56,968 bases of DNA from an uncultured Prevotella sp. (lineage in GTDB: Bacteria; Bacteroidota; Bacteroidia; Bacteroidales; Bacteroidaceae), in the NCBI GenBank assembly GCA_947302435.1, contig CAMYVQ010000016.1, forward strand, positions 1 to 56,968, in the 5' to 3' direction. Below the pieces are notes generated by a model. The model had not been told where the DNA came from and did no database searches. It saw nothing but the letters and a program-made list of their open reading frames with translations. Positions 17,076 to 26,293 of the stretch are shown here, one piece after another (position 1 is the first letter of the stretch; each line of letters begins with the position of its first letter). A program made the translations under genes and the position numbers.

Positions 17076-17083
17076 TATCTTTG
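17076..17083 (+). promoter_or_regulatory. -7 box for rnr
   Basis: TATCTTTG matches TAnnTTTG, with a TTGG at 17050-17053 at about the right distance for the -33 element. It lies 33 bp before the ATG at 17117 and excludes the upstream TTG at 17081 as a start. Confidence 0.7.
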
Positions 17084-17116
17084 CAAAAAGAACGGAAACT
17101 TAAAACGATTGATACT

Positions 17117-19360
17117 ATGGGACGAAAAGGCAGTAGACGTTTTTCAAAGCGCGAGGTGGCTGATGCCGTGCAGGCTTTGTTTCAGGCTCATCCGAATGAG
17201 ACCTTTACGCTGAAGCAGGTGTTCAAGGCCCTGCGGTTAGACACGCATCCGGCCAAGATGCTGGTGGTCGACGTGTTGGAAGAGATGGCGTGGGACGATT
17301 ATGTGAGCAAGGTGGACAACAGTTCCTATCGGCTGAACCTGAAGACGCAGGTGCAGGAGGGAACCTTCATCCGCAAGGCTAACGGCAAGAACTCGTTTCT
17401 GCCCGACGACGGCGGCAAGCCCATCTTCGTGTCGGAGCGCAACTCGATGTTTGCCATGGGCGGCGACCGTGTGCGTGTGGCTATGATGGCCCGTCGGCAG
17501 AACCACATCAAGGAGGCGATTGTCACCGCCATCTTGGAGCGTAAACACGACCAGGCCGTGGGTATTCTGCAGGTGGAGAAAGACTTCGCCTTCCTCGTGA
17601 CCGAGGGCAATATCTTCAACCACGACATCCTGATTCCTAAGAAGAAGCTGAAAGGCGGCAAGACGGGACAGAAGGCCGTGGTGAAGATTACGCAATGGCC
17701 GTCGACGGACTCGAAGAACTTGGTGGGCGAGGTCATTGACGTGCTGGGCGAGCAGGGCGACAACAACGTGGAGATGCATGCCATCCTGGCGCAATACGGT
17801 CTGCCCTATAAATATCCGAAGCGCGTGGAGGATGCGGCCAACAAGATTTCGGCTGAGATCACGCCTGAGGAGATTGCCCGTCGAGAGGACTTCCGCGATG
17901 TGACCACTTTTACCATCGACCCGAAAGATGCCAAGGACTTCGACGATGCATTGAGTATAAGACCCACCCCCAACCCCTCCCGAGGGGAGTGGAGTTTAAA
18001 AAGTTCTGCACAGGATAAGTCTAATCAGGCTCCCCTCCCCTCGGGAGGGGTTGGGGGTGGGTTCTATGAGGTCGGTGTCCACATTGCCGATGTCAGCCAC
18101 TACGTCACCGAAGGCTCGGTCATCGACCGCGAGGCTGAGCAGCGCGCCACAAGTGTCTACCTCGTCGACCGCACCATCCCCATGCTGCCCGAACGGCTCT
18201 GCAACTTCATCTGTTCGCTGCGCCCCGATGAGGAGAAGCTGTGCTATAGTGTAATCTTCGTGTTAGACGAAGAGGCCAACATCAAGGACTGGCATCTGGC
18301 TCATACCGTCATCAAGAGCAACCGCCGCTATGCATACGAGGAGGTGCAGGAGATATTAGAAGGAAAGGACGGTGACTTTGCCGAAGAACTGCGCATCCTC
18401 GACAAGATGGCCAAGAACCTGCGCACACGCCGCTTTAGTGCAGGGGCCGTGAAGTTCGACCGCGAGGAGTTGCACTTCGACATCGATGAGACGGGTAAGC
18501 CCACGCGCTGCTATTTCAAGAAGTCGACCGATGCCACCCAGCTCATTGAAGAGTTTATGCTACTGGCCAACCGCACCGTAGCGGAGTTTATAGGAAAGGC
18601 GAAGAGCCAACAGCCCAAAGCCAACGGCCAAAAACCCAAAGCCAAGACCTTCGTCTATCGTATTCACGATCAGCCTGATCCGCAGAAGTTGGAAAATCTG
18701 CGCGCGGCCCTGGCTCCCTTCGGCTATAAGGTGAAGACCAGCGGCACGCGCGGAGCCATCTCGAAGAATCTGAACAAGCTGATGGACGACGCACAGGGTG
18801 CGCGTGAGCAGAAATTAGTGGAGACACTGGCCCTGAGAGCCATGATGAAAGCCAAGTATTCGACCCACAACATCGGTCACTATGGTCTGGCCTTTGACTT
18901 CTATACCCACTTCACGTCGCCCATCCGCCGCTATCCCGACACGATGGTTCATCGGTTGCTTACCCGCTATCAGGAGGGTGGGCGGTCGGCCAACCAGGAA
19001 CACTACGAGGAACTGTGCGAGCACTCCAGCGAGATGGAACAGACGGCCCAGAACGCCGAGCGCGACTCCATCAAGTACAAGATGGTGGAGTTCATGGCCG
19101 ACAAGATAGGCATGGAGTTCGATGCCCATATCTCCGGCATTCAGTCGTATGGCATCTATTGCGAAATCGACGAAAACCATTGCGAGGGCATGGTTGGCAT
19201 GCACGACCTCGACGGCGACTATTACGACTTCGACGAGCGCAACTACCAGTTGGTAGGCCGTCGTCACCATAAAAAATACCAGCTGGGCGACCCCGTCCGC
19301 ATCAAAGTGGCGAGAGCCAATGTAGAAAAGCGGCAGCTCGACTTCGTGCTGGCAGAATAG
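17117..19360 (+). CDS. rnr: Ribonuclease R
   Basis: This is a 747-aa RNase II/R-family 3'-5' exoribonuclease that degrades structured RNA in the cytoplasm. An N-terminal winged-helix segment is followed by cold-shock domains. The catalytic RNB domain has the metal-binding motif DPKDAKDFDDA (Asp268, Asp274, Asp276, Asp277) and the later TSPIRRYPD motif. A C-terminal S1 domain follows. ATG 17117 was chosen because the -7 box overlaps any longer reading. Two oddities: about 34 residues from a 101-bp palindromic element lie after the catalytic Asp cluster, in a loop between two strands, and a Lys/Pro/Gln-rich stretch (SQQPKANGQKPKAK) sits in the variable loop before FVYRIHD. Both keep the frame, and all catalytic residues are intact, so the enzyme is probably active. 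Confidence 0.95.
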   Translation: MGRKGSRRFSKREVADAVQALFQAHPNETFTLKQVFKALRLDTHPAKMLVVDVLEEMAWDDYVSKVDNSSYRLNLKTQVQEGTFIRKANGKNSFLPDDGGKPIFVSERNSMFAMGGDRVRVAMMARRQNHIKEAIVTAILERKHDQAVGILQVEKDFAFLVTEGNIFNHDILIPKKKLKGGKTGQKAVVKITQWPSTDSKNLVGEVIDVLGEQGDNNVEMHAILAQYGLPYKYPKRVEDAANKISAEITPEEIARREDFRDVTTFTIDPKDAKDFDDALSIRPTPNPSRGEWSLKSSAQDKSNQAPLPSGGVGGGFYEVGVHIADVSHYVTEGSVIDREAEQRATSVYLVDRTIPMLPERLCNFICSLRPDEEKLCYSVIFVLDEEANIKDWHLAHTVIKSNRRYAYEEVQEILEGKDGDFAEELRILDKMAKNLRTRRFSAGAVKFDREELHFDIDETGKPTRCYFKKSTDATQLIEEFMLLANRTVAEFIGKAKSQQPKANGQKPKAKTFVYRIHDQPDPQKLENLRAALAPFGYKVKTSGTRGAISKNLNKLMDDAQGAREQKLVETLALRAMMKAKYSTHNIGHYGLAFDFYTHFTSPIRRYPDTMVHRLLTRYQEGGRSANQEHYEELCEHSSEMEQTAQNAERDSIKYKMVEFMADKIGMEFDAHISGIQSYGIYCEIDENHCEGMVGMHDLDGDYYDFDERNYQLVGRRHHKKYQLGDPVRIKVARANVEKRQLDFVLAE
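17962..18062. mobile_element. 101-bp palindromic element inserted in frame in rnr
   Basis: The terminal arms, 17962-17989 and 18035-18062, are perfect 28-bp inverted repeats beginning acccacccccaacccctccc. The 45-bp centre is unrelated and AT-richer. The element has no coding capacity of its own for a transposase and contributes PTPNPSRGE and LPSGGVGGG peptide motifs to RNase R. This is the structure of a miniature non-autonomous element that inserts in host reading frames without a stop. Target duplication was not resolved. Confidence 0.8.
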
Positions 19361-19440
19361 CAATCTGATTCCACTTCCAATATATGAATGTAGGTTACTG
19401 CGGTTTTTAGTTAATAATATTAAAATATGGGGATGTTACT

Positions 19441-19459
19441 TATCTTTGTTGTATCTTTG
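19441..19459 (+). promoter_or_regulatory. Twin -7 boxes for the LamG-transglutaminase operon
   Basis: TATCTTTG occurs at 19441-19448 and again at 19452-19459, an 11-bp direct repeat. Either would start a transcript with a leader of about 50-65 nt before the ATG at 19517. Duplicate boxes may give two start sites. Confidence 0.6.
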
Positions 19460-19516
19460 CAATAAAAATTACAATTATTTCAAAGTATATCATTAATTTT
19501 ATTAAATCATAGACAT

Positions 19517-20149
19517 ATGAGAAAGTCTTTCTTATTCGTAGTGGCTACAGTAATGATGCTTGTTATGGCATCGTGTAGCTCGAAAAAAACGGCAATGGCC
19601 GACCAGTATTATGATCATCCCAAAGGGAGAACTACTCAGCCCACACGAGTGGCTCAAGAGAAAAGCCACGTTGAAAATTCTGCTGAGCAATATCAGAATG
19701 GACGTTTACGAGCTTTCGCCTCTGTTAAGGATTTTGACAAAAGTGATGCCCGCCGCGATGCAATACGTTCTGCACAGGTAGAGCTGGCTATGCTTATTGA
19801 AAATGCGATTTCGCAGACAGTCAAGGAATTCCGCAAAAAATCTACTGTTAATATGAAAATGTTATCAGAGAAAACGATAGAGGATCATATTGAGAGCTTT
19901 GTTGTGCAGGTTATTAGAAATTCTCGTGTTGTTGATAGTCAGGCTTATAATTTGAGCGACGGAACAGTAGAATATGAGGTGTGCGTGGAAATTCCATCTC
20001 CAGTAGATAATTTGATTGACGAGATTGGAGATAATCTTTCGCGTGAAGGAGTATTGGCTGTTGACTATGACAAACAGGAGTTTATCAAAGAAAACAAAGA
20101 GATTATTGAAAATAATCGTGCTCGTCTTTATGAGAAGCTTGGTAGGTAA
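19517..20149 (+). CDS. LPP20-domain lipoprotein
   Basis: This is a 210-aa lipoprotein with lipobox MASC (Cys20). The residues after the Cys are SSKK, lacking the acidic cluster of surface-exported Bacteroidetes lipoproteins, so a periplasm-facing location is likely. Residues about 65-155 (ASVKDF, DARRDAIRSAQVELA) have the LPP20 fold pattern in which A-rich helices alternate with strands. It is the first gene of a nine-gene operon behind twin TAnnTTTG boxes, and its 3' end overlaps the next gene by 20 nt. LPP20-like proteins often accompany outer-membrane assemblies; a structural or assembly role is inferred. Confidence 0.85.
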   Translation: MRKSFLFVVATVMMLVMASCSSKKTAMADQYYDHPKGRTTQPTRVAQEKSHVENSAEQYQNGRLRAFASVKDFDKSDARRDAIRSAQVELAMLIENAISQTVKEFRKKSTVNMKMLSEKTIEDHIESFVVQVIRNSRVVDSQAYNLSDGTVEYEVCVEIPSPVDNLIDEIGDNLSREGVLAVDYDKQEFIKENKEIIENNRARLYEKLGR

Positions 20150-20987
20150 CCATTGTTTTGCAGTGGCCATTTTATTAATGGCTACTGCAAATGTTTTCGG
20201 CCAAAAACCCCGTTGGGTGGACAATACACCTCGTGAACTTAATCATACATATCGTTTTGTCGAGGTTGTTAGTCAGGGAAGCAATCTGGAATCTGCGCGC
20301 GCATTGTCAATTGCCAATCTCAAGACCAATGAAAATTTACAGGAAGGTATTAGAGTGCAGCGCAAAACGAAGGAGACGATTACCCGTGACAAGGTTTTTA
20401 GTGACAATGGTTTGAAAATAAAAAAAAATGACCATATCGTAGAAGATATTGTTATTGATGGGGAACCATTTCGTTTACAAGCTCTGCGTGTTGATGAGTT
20501 TTTTACATACGACAAAGGAGTATATACTTTACACACGCTATTTGAGGCAGCTACGTGTAATAATCCTGTATTTGATTATGCTGACAAAACTGAATATTAT
20601 GGTATTGCGCCAGCTTTCATGAGTATAGTGCCTGGACTGGGCCAGCTTTACAAAGGACAAACCGCGAAAGCTGTAATGTTTTTTGGCGGTACCGTCGCCT
20701 GTGCCGTGGGAGCTGTTTTTTGCGAAGATCAGCGCAAGGATAATGTGAGCAAGATGAAGGGATCCATGCAACCCCAACAATACAAGACACGCGCAACCAA
20801 TTGGAAGACAGGACGCAATATATGTATCGGTGCTGCTGTATCTGTATGGCTCTACAATGTTATTGATGCTGCTGTTGCCAAGGGAGCACGTCGTGTAGTT
20901 GTTAGAAGAACAGGTACAGTTAATACGGCTCTCGTCCCTGTAGTTTTGCCAGATGGGGCCGCGTTATCATTAACGTGTAACTTTTGA
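20130..20987 (+). CDS. DUF5683-type exported membrane protein
   Basis: This 285-aa protein starts MRSLVGNHCFAVAILLMATA, a signal peptide ending near VFGQ. A mature N-terminal half (KPRWVDNTP, VEVVSQGSN) looks LPP20-like. The C-terminal half has the DUF5683 signature YYGIAPAFMSIVPGLGQLYKGQ, followed by two hydrophobic segments with small residues. ATG 20130 was chosen, as a longer frame to 20016 lies inside the previous gene. The DUF has no assigned function; the glycine-rich GLGQLYKGQ motif with membrane segments is typical of TM2-like membrane proteins. It is the second gene of the operon, 23 bp before the next start. Confidence 0.82.
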   Translation: MRSLVGNHCFAVAILLMATANVFGQKPRWVDNTPRELNHTYRFVEVVSQGSNLESARALSIANLKTNENLQEGIRVQRKTKETITRDKVFSDNGLKIKKNDHIVEDIVIDGEPFRLQALRVDEFFTYDKGVYTLHTLFEAATCNNPVFDYADKTEYYGIAPAFMSIVPGLGQLYKGQTAKAVMFFGGTVACAVGAVFCEDQRKDNVSKMKGSMQPQQYKTRATNWKTGRNICIGAAVSVWLYNVIDAAVAKGARRVVVRRTGTVNTALVPVVLPDGAALSLTCNF

Positions 20988-21010
20988 TACAATCACAAAA
21001 TAGCAGAAAG

Positions 21011-23176
21011 ATGAAAAGACCGTATTTCTTGATAATGCTTTTGGGCTTGTTCCTGATGACGGGATGTTCCGAAGACGAGCAGGTGCTGACGGGTACGATT
21101 GCTGGACTGGTGACAGAACAGGCTAATGCCAACCAACCGATTGAGGGCGCCTCAGTGACACTAAGCACGAAGGGAATCACCAAGACCACTGGTAGCGACG
21201 GCCGTTTTGAAATGGCAGAACTAAAGCCTGGTACCTACACACTGCAAGTGCAGGCCGACGGTTATCAGACCACCACTAAGCAAGTGACGGTACTGGCAGG
21301 AGAAACAGTGCGCTGTGACTTCCAACTGCAACCAGAGCGTGTCAATGTAGATGTGACACCACTGAACCTTATCTTTGGTAAGGATGTTTCACAGTTGTCG
21401 TTTAGTATTATTAATAATAGTACGCGCGAATTGAGCTTTAATATTACCAACTTGCTCAAGGAGGTGGATGCGCAGGTGACTCCACTGGTGGGTACTATCA
21501 AGGCACGTGCTACGCAGATGGTGAACATCTATATTAAAGATCGTGACCAACTGCTCAAGAACGTTAGCGGTCAATTATTGATTAATGTGGGAAACACAAC
21601 CCAGACTTTAAATGTTACTATAGAGGGAATTGAGGAAGAAAAACCTGTTACGGGATCTGTTACGGGGTTTGTAAGTGACTATGCCAATCCTTTACAGCCT
21701 ATTAGTGGCGCAATAGCCAGTTTAACATCAACTGGTCAGACACAGACCACGGGCAACGATGGTCGCTATGAGTTTAAAGACTTGGCTCCAGGTTCTTATA
21801 CGCTTACTGTTAGGGCCAATGAATATGAAACCGCAACCAAACAGGTAAAGGTAGAGGCCGGTAAGATCACTTCCTGTGATTTCCAGTTACAGAAGGGGGC
21901 GATTGATGTTGTGGTGACACCGCTTAGCTTAACATTTGTTTCCGACATAGATCAACTCTCATTTACAATCAAAAACAACAGTGCCACTGCGCAGCAATAC
22001 AACATTATAAACGTACCTGATTTTGTTACTGTATCTCAGGGGAGTGGTATGGTTGCTGCCAAGGGTAGTCAGGCTATCAGTGTAAATGTGTTGAGCCGCA
22101 CTACTATTACTACTACTCGCAGTGGTCAGCTCACTGTGAATGTGGGCAATAGCTCTTTTGTTGTGCAGCTTACTGTGGAACCGTATAAGCAAGAACCTGT
22201 CAACATTGAGTTTAGTCCGCAATCCTTGGTGTTCGATCAGGAGACGAGCCAGCTCTCGTTTGCCATTGTCAGCAATACGGGACGTACTTTGGATTATACC
22301 ATTACAAATACCTTGCAAGACTTATTGACCATTTCGCCTGTCAATGGTGTCCTACCTGTTCGAGGGAGCCAAGATATTAGTGTCGGTTTAAAAGTTGACC
22401 GCAATAGTGTCACTTTAGAACGTAATGGTGTAATAACTGTTATTATTGAGGGTAATACTTATAATATCGGCGTAAAAGTGAAAAAGTATGAAGACGACGT
22501 GACACCTGGCCCAACCCCGACACCTTCTTCCGAAAATGTGACTCGTGGCTTGGTGGCCTACTACAATTTCGATAATGGTGATGCTGATGATAGTCGAGGG
22601 AATTATCATGGTTTTCTCAATGGCGGTACTTTTATAACTGATACCCCTGATGGTAGTGGCAAAGCCTTAAATCTGAAACAAAAGCAGTATGTCAACGTCG
22701 GTTCTGCACCGCTTGATGGGCGTAAGAACTATAGCGTTAGCCTGTGGATAAAGGATTTCGGGTCAGGGGTATTGGTGAAGACGGCTAAAAGTAACCTCTA
22801 TACTGGTCCTACGTTGTTATTGACTGAGAATGTGACATTACAATATTTTACTGGTCAAAGCAACTATAGTGGGGCCTCTTATACTTTTGGCGCCGATCTC
22901 TCTAATTATCAAGTGGGACAGTGGACTATGATAACGCTCGTTACTGAAGACTATGGTGACAGTTACCGATTGCGGACAACTCTCTACGTTAATGGGCGTA
23001 AAGCCGATGCTGGTACGTCGGTTTTAACTTCGGCGTCGGGAGGAACTTCCATGGCGTTCGGAGGACAAGACCGTAATGGAGCATGGGCTGATGCCATGAA
23101 GATGGATAATATCCGCTTGCATAATGTGGCTCTTACTGAAGAGGAGGTTGAAAAAATATACGATTACGAAAGATGA
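21011..23176 (+). CDS. Surface lipoprotein: carboxypeptidase-like, BACON-like and LamG domains
   Basis: This 721-aa lipoprotein has lipobox MTGC (Cys19) followed by SEDEQ, an acidic cluster resembling the surface export signal. The domains in order are a carboxypeptidase-regulatory-like fold (about 25-107), a BACON-like Ig module (110-212), a second regulatory-like fold (222-305), two BACON-like modules (308-490) and one LamG jellyroll (510-720) with VSLWIKDFGSG and the closing IRLHNVALTEEEVEKIY. ATG 21011 is preceded by agaaag and preferred over the TTG at 20984, which overlaps the previous stop. Its TGA overlaps the next ATG. LamG and BACON modules suggest glycan or protein binding at the surface. 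A 45-bp stretch of the LamG coding region is identical in the next gene. Confidence 0.88.
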   Translation: MKRPYFLIMLLGLFLMTGCSEDEQVLTGTIAGLVTEQANANQPIEGASVTLSTKGITKTTGSDGRFEMAELKPGTYTLQVQADGYQTTTKQVTVLAGETVRCDFQLQPERVNVDVTPLNLIFGKDVSQLSFSIINNSTRELSFNITNLLKEVDAQVTPLVGTIKARATQMVNIYIKDRDQLLKNVSGQLLINVGNTTQTLNVTIEGIEEEKPVTGSVTGFVSDYANPLQPISGAIASLTSTGQTQTTGNDGRYEFKDLAPGSYTLTVRANEYETATKQVKVEAGKITSCDFQLQKGAIDVVVTPLSLTFVSDIDQLSFTIKNNSATAQQYNIINVPDFVTVSQGSGMVAAKGSQAISVNVLSRTTITTTRSGQLTVNVGNSSFVVQLTVEPYKQEPVNIEFSPQSLVFDQETSQLSFAIVSNTGRTLDYTITNTLQDLLTISPVNGVLPVRGSQDISVGLKVDRNSVTLERNGVITVIIEGNTYNIGVKVKKYEDDVTPGPTPTPSSENVTRGLVAYYNFDNGDADDSRGNYHGFLNGGTFITDTPDGSGKALNLKQKQYVNVGSAPLDGRKNYSVSLWIKDFGSGVLVKTAKSNLYTGPTLLLTENVTLQYFTGQSNYSGASYTFGADLSNYQVGQWTMITLVTEDYGDSYRLRTTLYVNGRKADAGTSVLTSASGGTSMAFGGQDRNGAWADAMKMDNIRLHNVALTEEEVEKIYDYER

Positions 23177-24966
23177 AGAGATATGCTTTCTTATTGTGGA
23201 TTCTTTTATTAACAGCCAGTGTAATGGCTCAGGATGCCTTGGTGGTGAAATACCGCAATGGCAATAGCTCTATCGCCCAAATTGCAGATGTAGAGGAAAT
23301 TGTGTTTACCTCATACGGTGAGGCTATTGGCGACATGCCTTCTGAAGTTTCGAGGGGCTTGAAAGCATATTATACTTTTGACAGTGCCAATGCTAATGAC
23401 CATGAAGGTGACTATTCTGGTTCCCTCAATGGCGGTACTTTCATTTACGACACCCCTAACGGAGAGGGACGGTCGCTTATGCTCAAGCAGCAGCAATATG
23501 TAACCATTGGTACTGCCGTTCTCGACAAGAGGAGAAACTATTCCGTGAGTTTCTGGATAAAGGATTTTGGAGCAGGTTGTGTTATCAAAACCAGCAAAGC
23601 AAACTTGAACTTGTACACAGGGCCTACAATTCTGTTTACCGAGAATCAACAGCTGACCTATTATACCGGTCAAAGCAACTATTCTGGCTCCAGTATCACT
23701 TTTGCTCCGAATTTTGCTAATATGCAGACAGGACAATGGGTTTTGTTTACACTTGTTACTGTGGACGAGGGCGACAATAACCGTCTGAAAACCATACTCT
23801 ACGTGAATGGTCAGAAAATAGATGCCAGTACGTCGACTAATAGCGATGCATACGGAGGTTCGGCCATGACCATTGGTGGCCTTGACCGAAATGGAAAATG
23901 GGCGGCTTCTATGTGTGTTGACAATGTGCGTCTTTATGATGTGGCACTTACCGACGATGAGGTGGCTGACATCTATAAGCGTGAACTTATGCCTGCGCCG
24001 ATTTTCATTAGCCATGATGAGCTTTCGTTTGCTGCCGATACCTACGAGCAGACGATAACGCTGACAAACAATACCCCACAGCCTTTGGACTTCAGCGTGA
24101 CTGACGATTTGGGCATCTTGAAGGTCACACCGTCGAAGAGTTATGTGCCTGCACGCGGTACCCAGACCATTACTGTTTCGGTTTATGATCGTGACAATGT
24201 GGAGACTTTCATTAAAGGCAAGATTACCATTATGTGCAATGGTGAACGTCATTCAGTGGGTGTGCAGATTAAGAAAGGAAAGAATGCAGCTAACAATGGA
24301 CCTGAAGTGGCTCGCGGTCTTGTGGCCTATTATACCTTTGACGATGGACAAGTAACCAACGCCATGGGTGACCTCTATTCAGGCATGCTTACGGGCGGTA
24401 AATTTGTAGCCGATACCCCTGATGAAACGGGAAAGGCTCTTCAACTTAGTGTAAAAGACTATGTTACCGTTGGTTCTGCTCCGCTTGATAAGAAGAAAAA
24501 CTACAGTGTAAGTTTCTGGATTAAGGATTTTGGTTCCGGTTCGCCCCTCCACACTATGAAGGATCACAAGTATTTCACAGGCCCTACCATACTAATTAAT
24601 GGAGATCTGAAGGTACAGTATTATACGGGTCAGAGCAACTATAGTGGATCCTCGCTTGTTTTTAATACCAACCTTACTAACTATCAGGTAGGCAAGTGGA
24701 CAATGATTACGCTCGTTACTGAAGACTATGGTGACAGTTACCGATTGCGGACATCGCTTTATATTAATGGACAAAAAGCTGATGCTGGTACGTCGGTATT
24801 CGATTCCGCTTCAGGTGGGCTTCGTATGGAACTGGGTGGTGACTGGACTACCAACACCTCCACCAATTTATGGAGTGATCCTATGAAACTCGACAATGTT
24901 CGAGTCTATAGCGTGGCTCTGACAGCTGATGAGGTAGCAGCCATTTATGCATCAGAAAGCAAATAG
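23173..24966 (+). CDS. Exported protein with two LamG modules flanking a BACON-like domain
   Basis: This 597-aa protein has a signal peptidase I type leader (cleavage after ASVMA, residue 19) and no lipobox. A short N-terminal strand pair (LVVKYRNGN, DVEEIVF) is followed by LamG 1 (about 60-275), a BACON-like module (277-368, FISHDELSFA) and LamG 2 (378-597). Both LamG modules contain a YSVSFWIKDFG motif and end in VRLYDVALTDDEV or VRVYSVALTADEV. It overlaps the upstream gene by 4 nt (ATGA). Lack of a lipid anchor suggests a subunit held by the neighbouring lipoproteins, but that is inference. The second LamG module is closest to the one in the preceding gene. Confidence 0.88.
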   Translation: MKRYAFLLWILLLTASVMAQDALVVKYRNGNSSIAQIADVEEIVFTSYGEAIGDMPSEVSRGLKAYYTFDSANANDHEGDYSGSLNGGTFIYDTPNGEGRSLMLKQQQYVTIGTAVLDKRRNYSVSFWIKDFGAGCVIKTSKANLNLYTGPTILFTENQQLTYYTGQSNYSGSSITFAPNFANMQTGQWVLFTLVTVDEGDNNRLKTILYVNGQKIDASTSTNSDAYGGSAMTIGGLDRNGKWAASMCVDNVRLYDVALTDDEVADIYKRELMPAPIFISHDELSFAADTYEQTITLTNNTPQPLDFSVTDDLGILKVTPSKSYVPARGTQTITVSVYDRDNVETFIKGKITIMCNGERHSVGVQIKKGKNAANNGPEVARGLVAYYTFDDGQVTNAMGDLYSGMLTGGKFVADTPDETGKALQLSVKDYVTVGSAPLDKKKNYSVSFWIKDFGSGSPLHTMKDHKYFTGPTILINGDLKVQYYTGQSNYSGSSLVFNTNLTNYQVGKWTMITLVTEDYGDSYRLRTSLYINGQKADAGTSVFDSASGGLRMELGGDWTTNTSTNLWSDPMKLDNVRVYSVALTADEVAAIYASESK

Positions 24967-24989
24967 TTAACAATTAAATAATAAAAGAG

Positions 24990-26291
24990 ATGAAGAAATT
25001 ATATCCTTTGATGTTCCTTTTGGGCATGTTTATATTTACAAGCTGCTCTGAGGACAAAGATGTACTGACTGGCACTATTGCTGGATTGGTGAGTGATTAT
25101 ACCAATGCCAACCAACCCATTGCTGGTGCAACGGTGACACTAAATAGTAAGGGACTTACCAAGACTACGGGTAGCGACGGACGTTTTGAGTTTGGCGATT
25201 TGGAGCCGGGCAGCTACACTGTAGAGGTGCTGGCCAACGGTTATCAGGCTGATACCAAGCGTGTCACGGTGTTAGCTGGACAGACTGCACAGTGTGACTT
25301 CCAACTGGGTGTGGCATCAACAAATGTGACCATCTCACCGCTTAATCTGGTGTTTGGCAAAAATGTGGAACAACTCTCGTTTACCATTCTGAACAACACT
25401 AATAGTGCTTTGACCTATACAGTGTCGAACGTACCAGAATATGTTCAGATAGTTCCTGTACAGGGTACGGTGACTGCCAAGGGACGACAGGCTGTAAGTG
25501 TCAACGTGATTGATCATAGCAAGAACCGTAGCGGACAACTCACTGTCAATGTGGGCAATGATTCTTATACCGTTAGTATTAGCGTATCAAACACGGCCAA
25601 TACAGACCCGGGCCATGACAATGACACAGATGGTGATGGCAATCCCACTGATCCTTCGGAGATTAGTGTCACACGTGGATTGCTTGCCTATTATTCTTTT
25701 GATGATGGCAAGACGGCAACTAACATCTACGACACTCGTTCGTATAATGGCCAGCTCATGGGACAGCCTGAGTTTGTTGTAGGCAGCAATGGCAATGGTT
25801 ATGGCTTGCGTTTCCGTAAGGGTGACTATGTTTCCATCCCTCAGAACATGTTGCAGGGCAAGAGTGTCTACACAATTGGTATGTGGATCAAGGATTTTGG
25901 ACAGGGCAATATTTTCCTGACTATGACTAACAATGATATTAACGCTCCGTCTATTCGCATTACCGATAATGACAAAGTGCAATTTGCATACGACAGCGGA
26001 TATAATTTCGGTTTCAACTGGAGTTGTTCTACCTTTACAACTGCGATGACAAACTATCAGAGTGGTGCCTGGCACTATTTGGTAGTGGTGAAGGATGCTT
26101 CGGAAAAAGGATCGCTGTATCTCAACGGTGTGCTCGTAGATTCTCAGTCGGTGGGTGAGAATGCAAGCAACGGTGCCACGATGACTATAGGTAGTGCCAA
26201 TACTGACCGTATGTTTGTGGATAATGTACGTATCCATGGTGCAGCCCTTACGGCTGACGAGGTGTCAACTATTTATAAAAAGGAAAAATAA
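24990..26291 (+). CDS. Surface lipoprotein: carboxypeptidase-like, BACON-like, LamG
   Basis: This 433-aa lipoprotein has lipobox FTSC (Cys19) followed by SEDKD, an acidic surface-export-like cluster. A carboxypeptidase-regulatory-like fold (about 27-105), closely related to the one two genes upstream, precedes a BACON-like module (108-200). Then come an Asp/Gly-rich linker (HDNDTDGDGNPTD) that may bind calcium and a LamG jellyroll (225-433). It is a shorter paralogue of the 721-aa protein, with one of each module. It is 23 bp after the previous stop and 2 bp before the next gene. Role as for its paralogue. Confidence 0.88.
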   Translation: MKKLYPLMFLLGMFIFTSCSEDKDVLTGTIAGLVSDYTNANQPIAGATVTLNSKGLTKTTGSDGRFEFGDLEPGSYTVEVLANGYQADTKRVTVLAGQTAQCDFQLGVASTNVTISPLNLVFGKNVEQLSFTILNNTNSALTYTVSNVPEYVQIVPVQGTVTAKGRQAVSVNVIDHSKNRSGQLTVNVGNDSYTVSISVSNTANTDPGHDNDTDGDGNPTDPSEISVTRGLLAYYSFDDGKTATNIYDTRSYNGQLMGQPEFVVGSNGNGYGLRFRKGDYVSIPQNMLQGKSVYTIGMWIKDFGQGNIFLTMTNNDINAPSIRITDNDKVQFAYDSGYNFGFNWSCSTFTTAMTNYQSGAWHYLVVVKDASEKGSLYLNGVLVDSQSVGENASNGATMTIGSANTDRMFVDNVRIHGAALTADEVSTIYKKEK

Positions 26292-26293
26292 CC

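Noticed and set aside
17081..17116. TTG start 12 codons upstream for RNase R
   Set aside because: It lies within the TATCTTTG -7 box, so it would not be in the transcript; ATG 17117 opens the conserved MGRKGSRRFSK-type start.
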